Below are positions 9,085-17,273 of a stretch of 64,000 bases of DNA, piece after piece. The translations under genes and the position numbers were made by a program. Positions within the stretch are counted from its first letter, which is position 1. Every line of letters begins with the position of its first letter. The notes below the pieces were generated by a model. It did no database searches. It was given only the letters and a program-made list of their open reading frames with translations, and was not told the origin of the DNA. This DNA is from Pelotomaculum sp. (GTDB taxonomy: Bacteria; Bacillota; Desulfotomaculia; Desulfotomaculales; Pelotomaculaceae): NCBI GenBank assembly GCA_018435055.1, contig JAHDOA010000003.1:1-64000 (forward strand). Reading direction: 5' to 3'.

Positions 9085-9408
9085 CTACATTTGTTTTTTC
9101 TTTATCATTAATATCCCATAATACGGCCATAGCCTCTCTGCTGCTGCACCAAAAGTTTTTAATCTGATCTCAGAGCCTGCACCGTCTCCCAAACAAAGAA
9201 CGCGTGCAATATGTTGATTCGTATCATATACAGCCTATGATGTAGGTGTTTTACCAACACTGTATAAGGCGTACCTTCCACGCGCCACAATTATATCTAA
9301 GGTTATCGCCTGATCCAGCGTTGCATCTTTTTCTCCGGTGACAGGCAAATCCTTTTTACCCACGGCACATCCGCTTATCATAATTATCAATGATAGGACA
9401 ATAATCAT
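9085..9408 (-). pseudogene. Small lipoprotein gene interrupted by an in-frame TAG
   Basis: Reading leftward from ATG 9408 there is a lipoprotein signal peptide (MIIVLSLIIMISGC, lipobox ISGC) and a 57-residue product ending TPTS at a TAG (9235-9237). The same frame stays open for another ~49 codons (AVYDTNQHIARVLCLGDG...LWPYYG) to a second TAG at 9085-9087. This suggests one ~107-residue lipoprotein broken by an amber codon. No family was recognised and no strong ribosome site is visible. Translation of the short form, or read-through, cannot be excluded. Confidence 0.5.
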
Positions 9409-9487
9409 ACGGGTAATTTTTATAGCGGACCCCCGATATTATTTCCCCTTCCCTATAGCAAGTTCACAAAATACCTATAAAGTTCTA

Positions 9488-10334
9488 CTAGTAAGATAGA
9501 GTTCTTAGATATTCCAAAGCCTCGGCGGCTGTCTCGAAACCGTCTTGCCGGGATAACAGCCTCGTTAGGAAACCAGCGAAAGGCGGTGAGAGGGACAATA
9601 CCTCATGCCAGGGCCTTTCAAATAAAGCCTCGTCCTCCACCCAACTGGTGAAAAGGTCCACGGCCACGACCCCGGCCCCGAAGAGATCGCTGCGCGGGGA
9701 GATTTCCGTGCGCAGCAACCGGTAAGTCTCAGCGCCCGGTATCCTTTTTTTCCTTGACGGCTGGTCGTTTAAACGCCTTAAAAGGCTCTTGCCGCCGGGG
9801 CTGCCGCTGTATTTTTGTTCCAGGGGATCAGGACAGGAGAGGTTCCTGGACGGGTCCAGATATCTCGCGAAACCAAAATCGATTAAAAACAATTGATCAT
9901 CTTTCAGCAACAGGTTGGAAAGCCTCAGGTCGCGGTGGACCACAGCTTCCTCCCGCCGCGGCGGAGAGTGCAGACTGTTTAAAATGGATAGCAACTGCGC
10001 CATAAGACTCTTGACCTCTCTCTCACTGAAACGGCGGCCGGCATCCAACAAGCTGCTTAAAGGCATTCCGTCCAAGAAATCCTGAACGATGCAGTTAATA
10101 TTACCGGCTGAGAAAGATTCCACAAAACCCGGCACCCGGGGGTGAGCAATCCCCTTGAGGATTTCTGATTCAAGATGAAAAAGCAGTTCACCCCTGGTTT
10201 GATCCTCTCTGTCGATCAACGCCTTAACCGCATAAGGCCGTCCCTCGCAACTGGCCTTTATGGCAACCCCGTAGCTACCCTCGCCCAGTAAAGCCTCAAC
10301 GGTATATTTCCCGAGCCGTGGGTGTTCCCTTCAT
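9488..10334 (-). CDS. Ser/Thr protein kinase (Hanks type), frameshift near the N-terminus
   Basis: Cytoplasmic protein kinase. The frame encodes all core motifs: glycine loop GEGSYGV, AVKA lysine, HRDLRLSNLLL catalytic loop and IDFGFARY (DFG). However this frame has no ATG, GTG or TTG before the glycine loop; it runs back into an in-frame TGA at 10331-10333, the stop of the zinc-ribbon gene. An ATG at 10332-10334 overlaps that stop (ATGA coupling) but is in the +1 frame and hits TGA after 12 codons. The simplest reading is that translation starts at this ATG and one base has been lost or misread within the first ~9 codons. No membrane segment or sensor domain follows, so it is a short free kinase domain. 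It forms an operon with the upstream zinc-ribbon gene. Confidence 0.75.
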
Positions 10335-10636
10335 GAAGAAAAAATGCGGCCCAGGAAACCCCGCTTACGATGCCTGCGGGAACTACTGCCGTAAGGATAT
10401 CCATGCTGGTACTGATCCTGCGGGTAATGATGCTGCGGCGGCGGAGGCGGGGGAGCATTTGCCGGAACCTGCTGGTTTGGCCGCCCCCTTAGCGATGCGC
10501 CGCAGTGGGGACAGGACACCCAGGCCGGATCAACCTTCTTCCCGCACGAGTTACAGCTACTGATTATCTGTGTGCCGCAGTGCGGGCAAAATTTAAAATC
10601 GTCCTGCAGAGCCTTATGACAACCTGGACATTTCAT
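10331..10636 (-). CDS. Double zinc-ribbon protein
   Basis: 101-residue protein with two zinc ribbons in the first ~50 residues: CPGC...CPHC and CNSC...CPHC. The remainder is low-complexity (PPPPPPQHHYPQDQYQHGYPYG) and ends in a basic tail (SRRHRKRGFLGRI). AAGGAGG lies 8 nt before the ATG. Its stop overlaps the ATG of the kinase gene by 4 nt, so the two are translationally coupled. Zinc ribbons next to Ser/Thr kinases are common in Firmicutes, and the protein may be a regulator or substrate of the kinase; this is inference. Confidence 0.8.
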   Translation of the reverse strand: MKCPGCHKALQDDFKFCPHCGTQIISSCNSCGKKVDPAWVSCPHCGASLRGRPNQQVPANAPPPPPPQHHYPQDQYQHGYPYGSSSRRHRKRGFLGRIFSS

Positions 10637-10840
10637 TCAAAAACCTCCTTTTTAAATTCAAATCTTCATTTATCAAGCTGCAATTGCTTTGCCTTTGCAG
10701 TTTCCATATTTAGTATACCACAACATAAATTTTTTTAAATACATTATCAGAACCACGTAAAACTCAATATCTGTTGCTGGGGGCTGTAGTTTGCAATTTA
10801 TATGTTTACCTGAGTGGCTTATTTGTGGTAATATAATTAT

Positions 10841-11047
10841 ATGAGAAACTTGGATTATTACTTGAGCCTGAAATATGAAGTAAAGCTGATTGGCGCCGGC
10901 GGGGCGTGGGCAGCCGCTATTCCCGTTCTGAATGACTGTGTGGCCGAGGGCAAATCTCCGCAGGAAGCTATGGCCAAATTGGAAGAGGTGAAAAAACTCT
11001 GGATTGAAAACCGCCTGAAGGCAGGCCGGCCGGTACCGGAACCTTAA
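10841..11047 (+). CDS. Orphan HicB/UPF0150-like small protein
   Basis: 68 residues resembling the partial RNase H-fold of HicB antitoxins: an N-terminal strand (YEVKLIGAGGAWAAAIPVL), the SPQEAMAKLEEVKKLW helix, and the PVPEP end seen in many HicB proteins. The usual GxY/Wxaxxpxlpgc pattern is recognisable although its cysteine region reads VLNDCVAEG. No hicA toxin gene is adjacent, so it is solitary. There is no Shine-Dalgarno site; a TATAAT hexamer lies 3 nt before the ATG, so the message may be leaderless or the start misassigned. A terminator follows at 11063. Confidence 0.65.
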   Translation: MRNLDYYLSLKYEVKLIGAGGAWAAAIPVLNDCVAEGKSPQEAMAKLEEVKKLWIENRLKAGRPVPEP

Positions 11048-11062
11048 AAAATGAAGACACTT

Positions 11063-11083
11063 AAAGACGCTTCTGGCGTCTTT
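11063..11083 (+). terminator. Rho-independent terminator after the HicB-like gene
   Basis: AAAGACGC and GCGTCTTT form an 8-bp stem with a TTCTG loop and a T-rich tail. Confidence 0.8.
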
Positions 11084-11107
11084 TATTATCAAAGGCAGTG
11101 AATATCA

Positions 11108-11647
11108 ATGAAAAATAATTTTGTAGAAGTTTTTTTTGAGTACGCCAAAATTATTGTTATAGCCCTCGTTATATCCCTTCTCGTGCGGACGTACGTAGCC
11201 GAAGCCAGATTTATTCCTTCTGAATCCATGCTCCCCACAATAAAAATTGGAGACCGGCTTATCATAGATAAAATTTTTTATGAAATCAAGGGAAACAAGG
11301 ATTTGCAAAGGGGCGATATCGTTGTCTTCGATCCGCCGCCGGCGGCCCAATCAAATGACGGCATACCTTTTATTAAAAGGGTAATTGCCCTGCCGGGCGA
11401 AACAGTATCCGTAATAAAAGGGACTGTATATATCAACGGGGAGCCTTTATACGAACCTTACATTTTAGAGAAACCGGCCAGTGATTTCAAGCCTTATACA
11501 GTCCCCGGCAATATGCTTTTCGTCATGGGCGATAACCGGAATCATAGCAATGACAGCAGGTACTGGGGACCGGTGCCGGTGCAAAACATTATCGGCAAAG
11601 CGGAATTTCGCTATTTTCCCTTTAATGATATAGGAGTCCTGCGCTAA
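11108..11647 (+). CDS. lepB: Signal peptidase I
   Basis: Membrane-bound serine protease that removes signal peptides from exported proteins. One N-terminal membrane helix (res ~13-28, AKIIVIALVISLL) is followed by the catalytic SESMLPT motif with Ser40. The general-base lysine is Lys90 in FIKRVIALPGE, and the conserved MGDNRNHSNDSRYWG box follows. 179 residues with a single membrane helix is the usual Gram-positive SipS/SipT form. The ATG at 11108 has only a weak AGTG-type site upstream. It stands alone between two terminators. Confidence 0.95.
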   Translation: MKNNFVEVFFEYAKIIVIALVISLLVRTYVAEARFIPSESMLPTIKIGDRLIIDKIFYEIKGNKDLQRGDIVVFDPPPAAQSNDGIPFIKRVIALPGETVSVIKGTVYINGEPLYEPYILEKPASDFKPYTVPGNMLFVMGDNRNHSNDSRYWGPVPVQNIIGKAEFRYFPFNDIGVLR

Positions 11648-11670
11648 AGCTGGTGTTAACACACCGGCTT
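11647..11670 (+). terminator. Rho-independent terminator of lepB
   Basis: AAGCTGGTGT and ACACCGGCTT pair with a TAAC loop, directly after the lepB stop, followed by CTTTAAATTT. Confidence 0.75.
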
Positions 11671-11837
11671 CTTTAAATTTAACCCTCCTTTGATATGACC
11701 TAAAACAATTATTATTTTGGCATTGATCATGTAAGTACAAAAAAATAAAATGGACTTTAAAGAATATTTGTTAAAATAAGGGTGAAAATGAAAAGAAATA
11801 TCTTGATATAAGTTGTTTGCAGGAAGGGGAACATGAA

Positions 11838-13229
11838 TTGGATGCGGTTACAGTAAAGGAACTTTACGCGGAGAAAGGAAAATACCTCAATCAAAATATA
11901 CTGGTAAACGGCTGGGTGAGGACGGTAAGATCATCCAAAACATTCGGCTTTATAGAAATTAACGACGGGACATTTTTTTTAAATCTCCAGATCGTCTATG
12001 ACGAAAACCTGGCCAACTTTCAGGAGCTGTCCCGGCTTGGCGCCGGCTCAGCCATAATAGCGGCGGGGATGCTGGTAAAATCGCCCGGCGCAAAACAGCC
12101 TTTTGAACTAAAGGCGGAGTCTATAGAAGTCCAAGGGCTTGCCGCGCCGGACTACCCCCTGCAGAAAAAAAGGCACACCTTCGAATTCCTGCGCACGATT
12201 GCCCACTTGCGCCCCCGCACAAACACATTTTCCGCCGTTTTTAGAATCAGGTCTGTCGCCGCCTACGCCATCCATAAATTTTTTCAGGAAAACGGCTTTG
12301 TCCACGTACACACCCCCATCATCACCGGCAGTGACGCGGAAGGCGCAGGAGATATGTTCCGGGTATCCACCCTGGATTTTGACCGGATCATGCGTAATGA
12401 AAAAGGCGTCGTTGACTTCACCAAAGATTTCTTCGGCAAAGAAACAAACTTGACGGTCAGCGGCCAGCTGGAAGCGGAAGCATACTGCATGGCGTTTAAC
12501 AAAGTCTATACCTTCGGCCCCACATTCCGCGCCGAGAATTCCAATACGCCCCGTCACGCGGCTGAGTTCTGGATGATCGAACCCGAGATCGCCTTTGCCG
12601 GCCTCACTGAGAACATGGACCTGGCTGAGGCGATGCTCAAGTACGTTGTAAGCTATGTGCTGGAAAACACAATTGAAGAAATGCGTTTTTTAAACAGCTT
12701 TGTCGACAAGTCGCTGCTGGCGCGCCTGGAAAATGTCATGCACTCTGATTTCGCCCATGTCACCTACACTGAGGCGGTAGAAATCCTGAAAAAATCAGGC
12801 CGGCAGTTCGAATACCCCGTAGAATGGGGCGTTGATCTGCAGACCGAGCACGAGCGGTATATCACCGAGAAACATTTCAGCAAGCCGGTTTTCATAACAG
12901 ATTACCCGAAAGAGATCAAGGCCTTTTACATGAGAATGAACGACGACGGCAGGACTGTCGCCGCCATGGACCTCCTGACGCCGGGCATCGGTGAGCTTAT
13001 CGGCGGCAGCCAGAGAGAAGAAAGGCTCGATTACCTGGAAAAAAGGATGGACGAAATGGGATTAAATAAGGAAGACTACTGGTGGTACCTGGATATCCGC
13101 AAATACGGGGGCGTCAGGCACGCGGGCTTTGGCCTGGGCTTCGAAAGGCTGCTGATGTACCTGACCGGGATGACCAACATCCGCGACGTTGTTTCCTTTC
13201 CGCGGACCCCTAAAAATGCTGAGTTCTGA
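11838..13229 (+). CDS. asnS: Asparaginyl-tRNA synthetase
   Basis: Charges tRNA-Asn. An N-terminal OB-fold anticodon domain ([20 protein letters not shown]) leads to the class II catalytic core. Motif 1 region is [15 protein letters not shown], motif 2 is [19 protein letters not shown], motif 3 is [16 protein letters not shown]. The [11 protein letters not shown] sequence fits the Asn rather than the Asp enzyme. I chose the TTG at 11838 (463 residues) because GGAAGGGG ends 8 nt upstream; the in-frame TTG at 11817 lies before that site. No T-box was recognised in the short upstream region. Palindromic REP elements follow the stop. Confidence 0.95.
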   Translation: MDAVTVKELYAEKGKYLNQNILVNGWVRTVRSSKTFGFIEINDGTFFLNLQIVYDENLANFQELSRLGAGSAIIAAGMLVKSPGAKQPFELKAESIEVQGLAAPDYPLQKKRHTFEFLRTIAHLRPRTNTFSAVFRIRSVAAYAIHKFFQENGFVHVHTPIITGSDAEGAGDMFRVSTLDFDRIMRNEKGVVDFTKDFFGKETNLTVSGQLEAEAYCMAFNKVYTFGPTFRAENSNTPRHAAEFWMIEPEIAFAGLTENMDLAEAMLKYVVSYVLENTIEEMRFLNSFVDKSLLARLENVMHSDFAHVTYTEAVEILKKSGRQFEYPVEWGVDLQTEHERYITEKHFSKPVFITDYPKEIKAFYMRMNDDGRTVAAMDLLTPGIGELIGGSQREERLDYLEKRMDEMGLNKEDYWWYLDIRKYGGVRHAGFGLGFERLLMYLTGMTNIRDVVSFPRTPKNAEF

Positions 13230-13236
13230 TACAATG

Positions 13237-13314
13237 GTGAGACAAGGGGACGTTCTTTTTGTCTCACTGACGAGACAAAGGGACCGAGACAAAGGGACGT
13301 TCTTTTTGTCTCAC
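13237..13314. repeat. REP-like palindrome cluster after asnS
   Basis: Two full palindromes (13237-13267 and 13286-13314) with arms GAGACA and TGTCTC around a GGGACGTTCTTTT core, plus a half copy (13272-13284). This is the same family and orientation as the pair left of the RAYT gene at 35268-35332. A stem-loop here could also act as a terminator for asnS. Confidence 0.85.
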
Positions 13315-13625
13315 TCAAAGTTAGATTAAACAGGCCGCAGGTTTGCCGGCAAAATGCCGTCCGGCGGGGGTAGACAAATTCAAAATATGCGTATGGCGGA
13401 CTCCGTCTCTGCACTCGGGTTAAATAGGTCCCAGTGGATACCATATAAAAAGCCCAACCGGATTCTACAAATTACCCTGTGGTTACTTATTTTAGCTGCC
13501 GTAACAACCCTGACCGGCATCTATCCTGGCCCCTCGCTAGAATCGCTCAAGTCAGTCGGGCATAACCGGACGTTCTTGAGGATTATTCGCACCTTTGCAA
13601 AAGCCCGTGGCAAAGCAAGCCGCGC
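13315..13625. other. Intergenic, no convincing gene
   Basis: A 94-codon plus-strand frame (13354-13638) contains one hydrophobic segment but has no recognisable domain and overlaps the 3' end of the convergent maturase gene. I see no supported gene here. Confidence 0.4.
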
Positions 13626-14978
13626 TTATGTCAATTGACTGCTTACTACAATCATAATAGCGCACTCAATACGCTTCTTTTGCATGGCGCAAATCAACTC
13701 TACCGGTTTTAAAATGTCTCCGTCCGCATAGTAAGAATTCGCATGGCAGCCGCCGGAACAGTAAAGTTTTGCCCAGCAATCACGGCAGTCCTCTTTATTC
13801 AGTATGTTGGCCTTCCGGAACCTTTCACCCAGGGCGCTATTTTTTATACCCGTGTCCAGGTTGCCCATTTTGAATTCCTGCTGCCCGACAAACTGGTGGC
13901 AGGGATAAAGGTCCCCCTCCGGTGTCACGGCAAAATATTCGGCGCCCGCGCCGCAAGCGGAGATTCTTTTATACAGACAGGGACCATTATAAATATTTAC
14001 GTTAAAGTGATAAAACCGAAAAGGCTTCCCTTCTTTAATTCTTTTTACATATGCGCAGGCAAGCCGTTCATATTCGGCAAGGATTGCCGGAATGTGCTCC
14101 GCGCGGATGTGGAAATCCTCCCCCTTGCCAACAACAGGTTCTATCGATATCTCATCAAATCCAAGGCTGGCGAGGCTCATAACATCCCTGGAAAAATCCA
14201 TATTCTTAGAAGTAAATGTGCCGCGGATAAAGTAACTTTTATTCTCTCTCGAACGAACCAACCGCAAGGCGTCACCGAGTATCATGTCATATGTGCCCTG
14301 ACCTGCGGCGTCATACCTGATCGCGTCATGGACTGTTTTTCGCCCGTCGATGCTGATCACAACATTGTCCATGTTAGCATTGATATATTCAATATTATCG
14401 TCGTCTAGAAGAGTGCCGTTAGTGGTAATAGTAAAATAAAATTTCTTGCCTGCCGGCGCTTCAATTTTTCTTCCATATTCCACAGTCTTCTTTACAACAT
14501 CAAAATTCAGCAGCGGCTCGCCGCCGAAAAAGTCTATCTCGATATTTTTTCTCTTGCCGGAATGGCTTACGAGGAAATCTAACGCTTTTATAGCGATTTC
14601 CTCCGGCATCAGTTTTTTTTCTACTTTGTAACTTCCTTTGGAAGCGAAACAATATTCGCACATGAGATTGCAATCATGGGCTACATGGAGGCACAGGGCT
14701 TTTAAGCCGTTATCCACACTTATACTGTCCCAATCAGAAGCCTGAATATCAGGGGAGAACAGCAGGCTTTTTTGCACAAGCGAGTTGATCTCCTCCCATA
14801 CTTCCCTGACGCTATCTGCCGGATATTTTCCTTGCAGTTTCCCGGCCGCCTGCTCAAAAGTAAACGGCTTTTTAAAATGAGAAAGCAAATCATATGCCGC
14901 ATCATCTATGACATGTATACTGCCACTGTTGCCGTCCACAGCAATGTTGAGTCCATTCATTGAATAAACATGAACCAT
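13626..14978 (-). CDS. Radical SAM/SPASM SCIFF-type thioether peptide maturase
   Basis: Iron-sulfur enzyme that installs thioether cross-links in the Cys-rich SCIFF peptide of Clostridia (family knowledge). An N-terminal RRE-like region (~res 1-85) precedes the radical SAM motif CNLMCEYC (CX3CX2C, ~res 110) in the family-typical context ALCLHVAHDCNLMCEYCFAS. FFGGEPLLNF follows. The C-terminal SPASM region carries CGAGAEYFAVTPEGDLYPC, CRDCWAKLYCSGGC and a final C near residue 430, enough for two auxiliary clusters. 450 residues is normal. The 45-residue SCIFF precursor, usually just upstream, is not present within the 100 nt before the start, so the substrate is encoded elsewhere or lost. Confidence 0.88.
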   Translation of the reverse strand: MVHVYSMNGLNIAVDGNSGSIHVIDDAAYDLLSHFKKPFTFEQAAGKLQGKYPADSVREVWEEINSLVQKSLLFSPDIQASDWDSISVDNGLKALCLHVAHDCNLMCEYCFASKGSYKVEKKLMPEEIAIKALDFLVSHSGKRKNIEIDFFGGEPLLNFDVVKKTVEYGRKIEAPAGKKFYFTITTNGTLLDDDNIEYINANMDNVVISIDGRKTVHDAIRYDAAGQGTYDMILGDALRLVRSRENKSYFIRGTFTSKNMDFSRDVMSLASLGFDEISIEPVVGKGEDFHIRAEHIPAILAEYERLACAYVKRIKEGKPFRFYHFNVNIYNGPCLYKRISACGAGAEYFAVTPEGDLYPCHQFVGQQEFKMGNLDTGIKNSALGERFRKANILNKEDCRDCWAKLYCSGGCHANSYYADGDILKPVELICAMQKKRIECAIMIVVSSQLT

Positions 14979-15077
14979 CTAAAACATCTCCATATCGTTC
15001 TTCATTATAATTCCAATCAAATAATTATAACATTATTTATAACCTGAGAAGCGATATTTTGATTTGCCGTTTTACCT

Positions 15078-16304
15078 TTATTCGTTTTTCTTATTATTTT
15101 CGTTATTAATCCCTAATTTGCGTGCCGCCTGGCGCGGGATCAGGGGAATAATCTCTTTGCTGAAATCCATCAACCTTTTTCTCATATCGGATAGTTTTAC
15201 GTTGTTAATCAACAGAAAGGCCAGAGCGCCAATAACAGTCATTCCCAGAATCCAGCCCACCGCCTTCCACGCACCCCCGGATGCGCCTGTGGATTTACCG
15301 GGAGCCGCCGGACTTTCCGGCGCCGGAGAAGCAACACTTATACCAAGCGCATTAGGCAGCGCTTCCGCAAACAGGTCAACACCCCGCTCAGCTTCCTCCC
15401 TGCTGTTGGTGTAGGTACCCGCCTCGATAAGCAAAGCGGTCGGCAGCAAGTCCTGGTTGTAGTCACCATTGCCCACAAAAATCTCTTTTACCACTTTGGG
15501 ATGGACATTATTTACCGCAGTCAGCATCTGTTTGGCAAAATCCAGATTAGCCGACATGCGCGGGTTCTGCCGGCCTATAACAAGGCGGAGACTGGCTACA
15601 TCCTTACCATAGATTTTCTCTCGATAAAAATTCGGATCAGGCACACCGTCACGGTGCACGTCAAACATCGCCACCGGGTTGGCGCTTAAAAGTTTTGCGG
15701 CTGTCCTGCGCGAACGCACATAAGCGTTATTGTCGTGCGGGTCGTGCGCGGTCTGGTCATGGTTTACCTCCATCCCGATTTTCTTTAAACGTTCGGCCAT
15801 AATCGTACCCACTTTGTAAATGCCGCCTTTAAATCTTATGGTATGGGTACCCTCGGAGGGTACATATGATTCGTCAGTATGTGTGTGGTAAATGGCAAAG
15901 TTCGCCGCAGGTTTTTTGCCGGTTTCCTCCCTGGATACCGGCACTTCCAGGGAAGAATAAAACTCATTCAAGGCTACTATTTGCTGATCCATACCTAAAA
16001 ACCGCGCTGAAGCAAGATCCCCCCGTACCTGTTCCAGCCGGTATATTTTCCCTTCAGATGTGTAAATTTCATCGCCTGCATATACTGCGCGGGACATCAT
16101 GGACAGGACGTTTTCCTGCTCATCAACAATCGTAGTACACCTGCCCGGCTGGTATTCGGGCGCTTCATTCTGTTTAACTTGAAAAAACCGGGAACCCGAC
16201 AGGGCGGTAATTGAGCTCCTATTTGCTAATGATATATAACCGAGAGCAGTAATAAAAAACAATACCGCGAAGATTATCAAATAAGATATTGTCTTATTTT
16301 TTAT
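15078..16304 (-). CDS. spoIIP: Stage II sporulation protein P
   Basis: Peptidoglycan amidase/endopeptidase that works with SpoIID and SpoIIM in forespore engulfment. One N-terminal membrane anchor (IIFAVLFFITALGY). The catalytic domain shows YHTHTDESY, FDVHRD and LLIEAGTYTN, the conserved zinc-ligand regions of SpoIIP. A second hydrophobic segment near the C-terminus (VGWILGMTVIGALAFLLI) ends in a basic tail. The start is uncertain: AGGAGGTGG (16311-16319) is ideally placed for an ATA codon at 16302-16304 (408 residues), while the first ordinary in-frame start, TTG at 16278-16280, is 33 nt from that site. I give the ATA start as most likely; the TTG gives 400 residues. Confidence 0.88.
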   Translation of the reverse strand: MKNKTISYLIIFAVLFFITALGYISLANRSSITALSGSRFFQVKQNEAPEYQPGRCTTIVDEQENVLSMMSRAVYAGDEIYTSEGKIYRLEQVRGDLASARFLGMDQQIVALNEFYSSLEVPVSREETGKKPAANFAIYHTHTDESYVPSEGTHTIRFKGGIYKVGTIMAERLKKIGMEVNHDQTAHDPHDNNAYVRSRRTAAKLLSANPVAMFDVHRDGVPDPNFYREKIYGKDVASLRLVIGRQNPRMSANLDFAKQMLTAVNNVHPKVVKEIFVGNGDYNQDLLPTALLIEAGTYTNSREEAERGVDLFAEALPNALGISVASPAPESPAAPGKSTGASGGAWKAVGWILGMTVIGALAFLLINNVKLSDMRKRLMDFSKEIIPLIPRQAARKLGINNENNKKNE

Positions 16305-16340
16305 TTATTGCCACCTCCTGCCAGTGTATTGAAAAAATAA

Positions 16341-16359
16341 AACCGGGTTTTCCCGGATT
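16341..16359 (-). terminator. Terminator of the 16490 methyltransferase gene
   Basis: On the minus strand AATCCGGG and CCCGGTT pair around AAAA and are followed by TTATTTTTTC. Confidence 0.75.
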
Positions 16360-16489
16360 ATTTCTATTAAAAATGTGACTCTATTAAAGTTGTGTCCACT
16401 ATATAGAGTTTATTTATATTGTTCATAGAGTTATTATCCTAACTCTGTAACAACTTTATTCAATTTTTTTGAAATAGGCATTGCCCCGC

Positions 16490-17209
16490 TCATACGGACC
16501 TGACACTGACGTAAGTCAGGCAGTGAAGAAAATCGGAGCTCTTCTGTTCTATCGTGAAACCCGCCCGCCCGATCATTCCCTCAATAACCCAGTCGAAGGT
16601 GCTGTATTCGTCACGGATATGGACAATGGTTTCCTCAGCCATCGACTGGCCGGCATTTTCGCGCATGCTGTTAACCCAGTTGTCAAATTTTTCACGGTAT
16701 GACTCAACCGGGAAAGAAAAGATCACGTCGAAAAGATACAGCTTCCCGCCTGGTTTGAGCATATCATACATACGCTTAAAAGCGACAGCCTTCCAGAAAT
16801 CGGGCAGGTGATGGAGCGCAACGCCGGAGACTATCGCGTCCACAGGCTCTTCACGGTGTTCGTAGGTCAGGAATCCCGCGCGGCATGTCACAATATTGCT
16901 CAGGCCGGCGGCAGTGGCTTTCTCCGCGCACCTGTCCAGCATAGCCTGCGATATATCCACGGCATAGACCTTCCGGCACTTCCCGGCCGCCGGGATCGCA
17001 AAGGCGCCGGTGCCGCATCCCAGGTCGATGACCGTGTGCTCCGGTTTCAAGTCAATCCTCTGCATAATCAGCCGGGCGTCCTTTTCAAAATCACGGAATC
17101 TAGCATGCTGTTTATCGTAATCTGCCGCAATCGACGCATCGCTGTAATCCACACCGGCTTTTGACCGCTCGTCATACTGCCAGGAAGGCGCCGCCTTTTT
17201 GGAAACCAT
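16490..17209 (-). CDS. Class I SAM-dependent methyltransferase
   Basis: Cytoplasmic methyltransferase of unknown substrate. Motif I is VIDLGCGTGAFAIPAAG, motif II region is VYAVDIS, and the post-motif GVALHHLPDFWK and LKPGGKLYLFDV are typical of the Methyltransf_11/25 group. The start at ATG 17209 (239 residues) follows a GAGGTG site by 8 nt; the longer frame back to 17296 begins in the remains of the neighbouring pseudogene. The nearest known proteins are small-molecule methyltransferases; I cannot assign one. Confidence 0.8.
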   Translation of the reverse strand: MVSKKAAPSWQYDERSKAGVDYSDASIAADYDKQHARFRDFEKDARLIMQRIDLKPEHTVIDLGCGTGAFAIPAAGKCRKVYAVDISQAMLDRCAEKATAAGLSNIVTCRAGFLTYEHREEPVDAIVSGVALHHLPDFWKAVAFKRMYDMLKPGGKLYLFDVIFSFPVESYREKFDNWVNSMRENAGQSMAEETIVHIRDEYSTFDWVIEGMIGRAGFTIEQKSSDFLHCLTYVSVRSV

Positions 17210-17273
17210 AATTCTTACACCTCGCCCCGAGAATATTATTCTTATAAATTCGTAAAACACCTTCAAGATCCCT

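Noticed and set aside
10673-11092. 139-codon minus-strand frame opposite the HicB-like gene
   Set aside because: Antisense shadow of the small gene and its terminator; no ribosome site.
11671-11837. T-box leader for asnS
   Set aside because: No AGGGTGG-type T-box sequence and the region is too short.
13354-13638. 94-codon plus-strand frame with one hydrophobic stretch
   Set aside because: No family match, composition unlike neighbours, and it runs into the convergent maturase gene.
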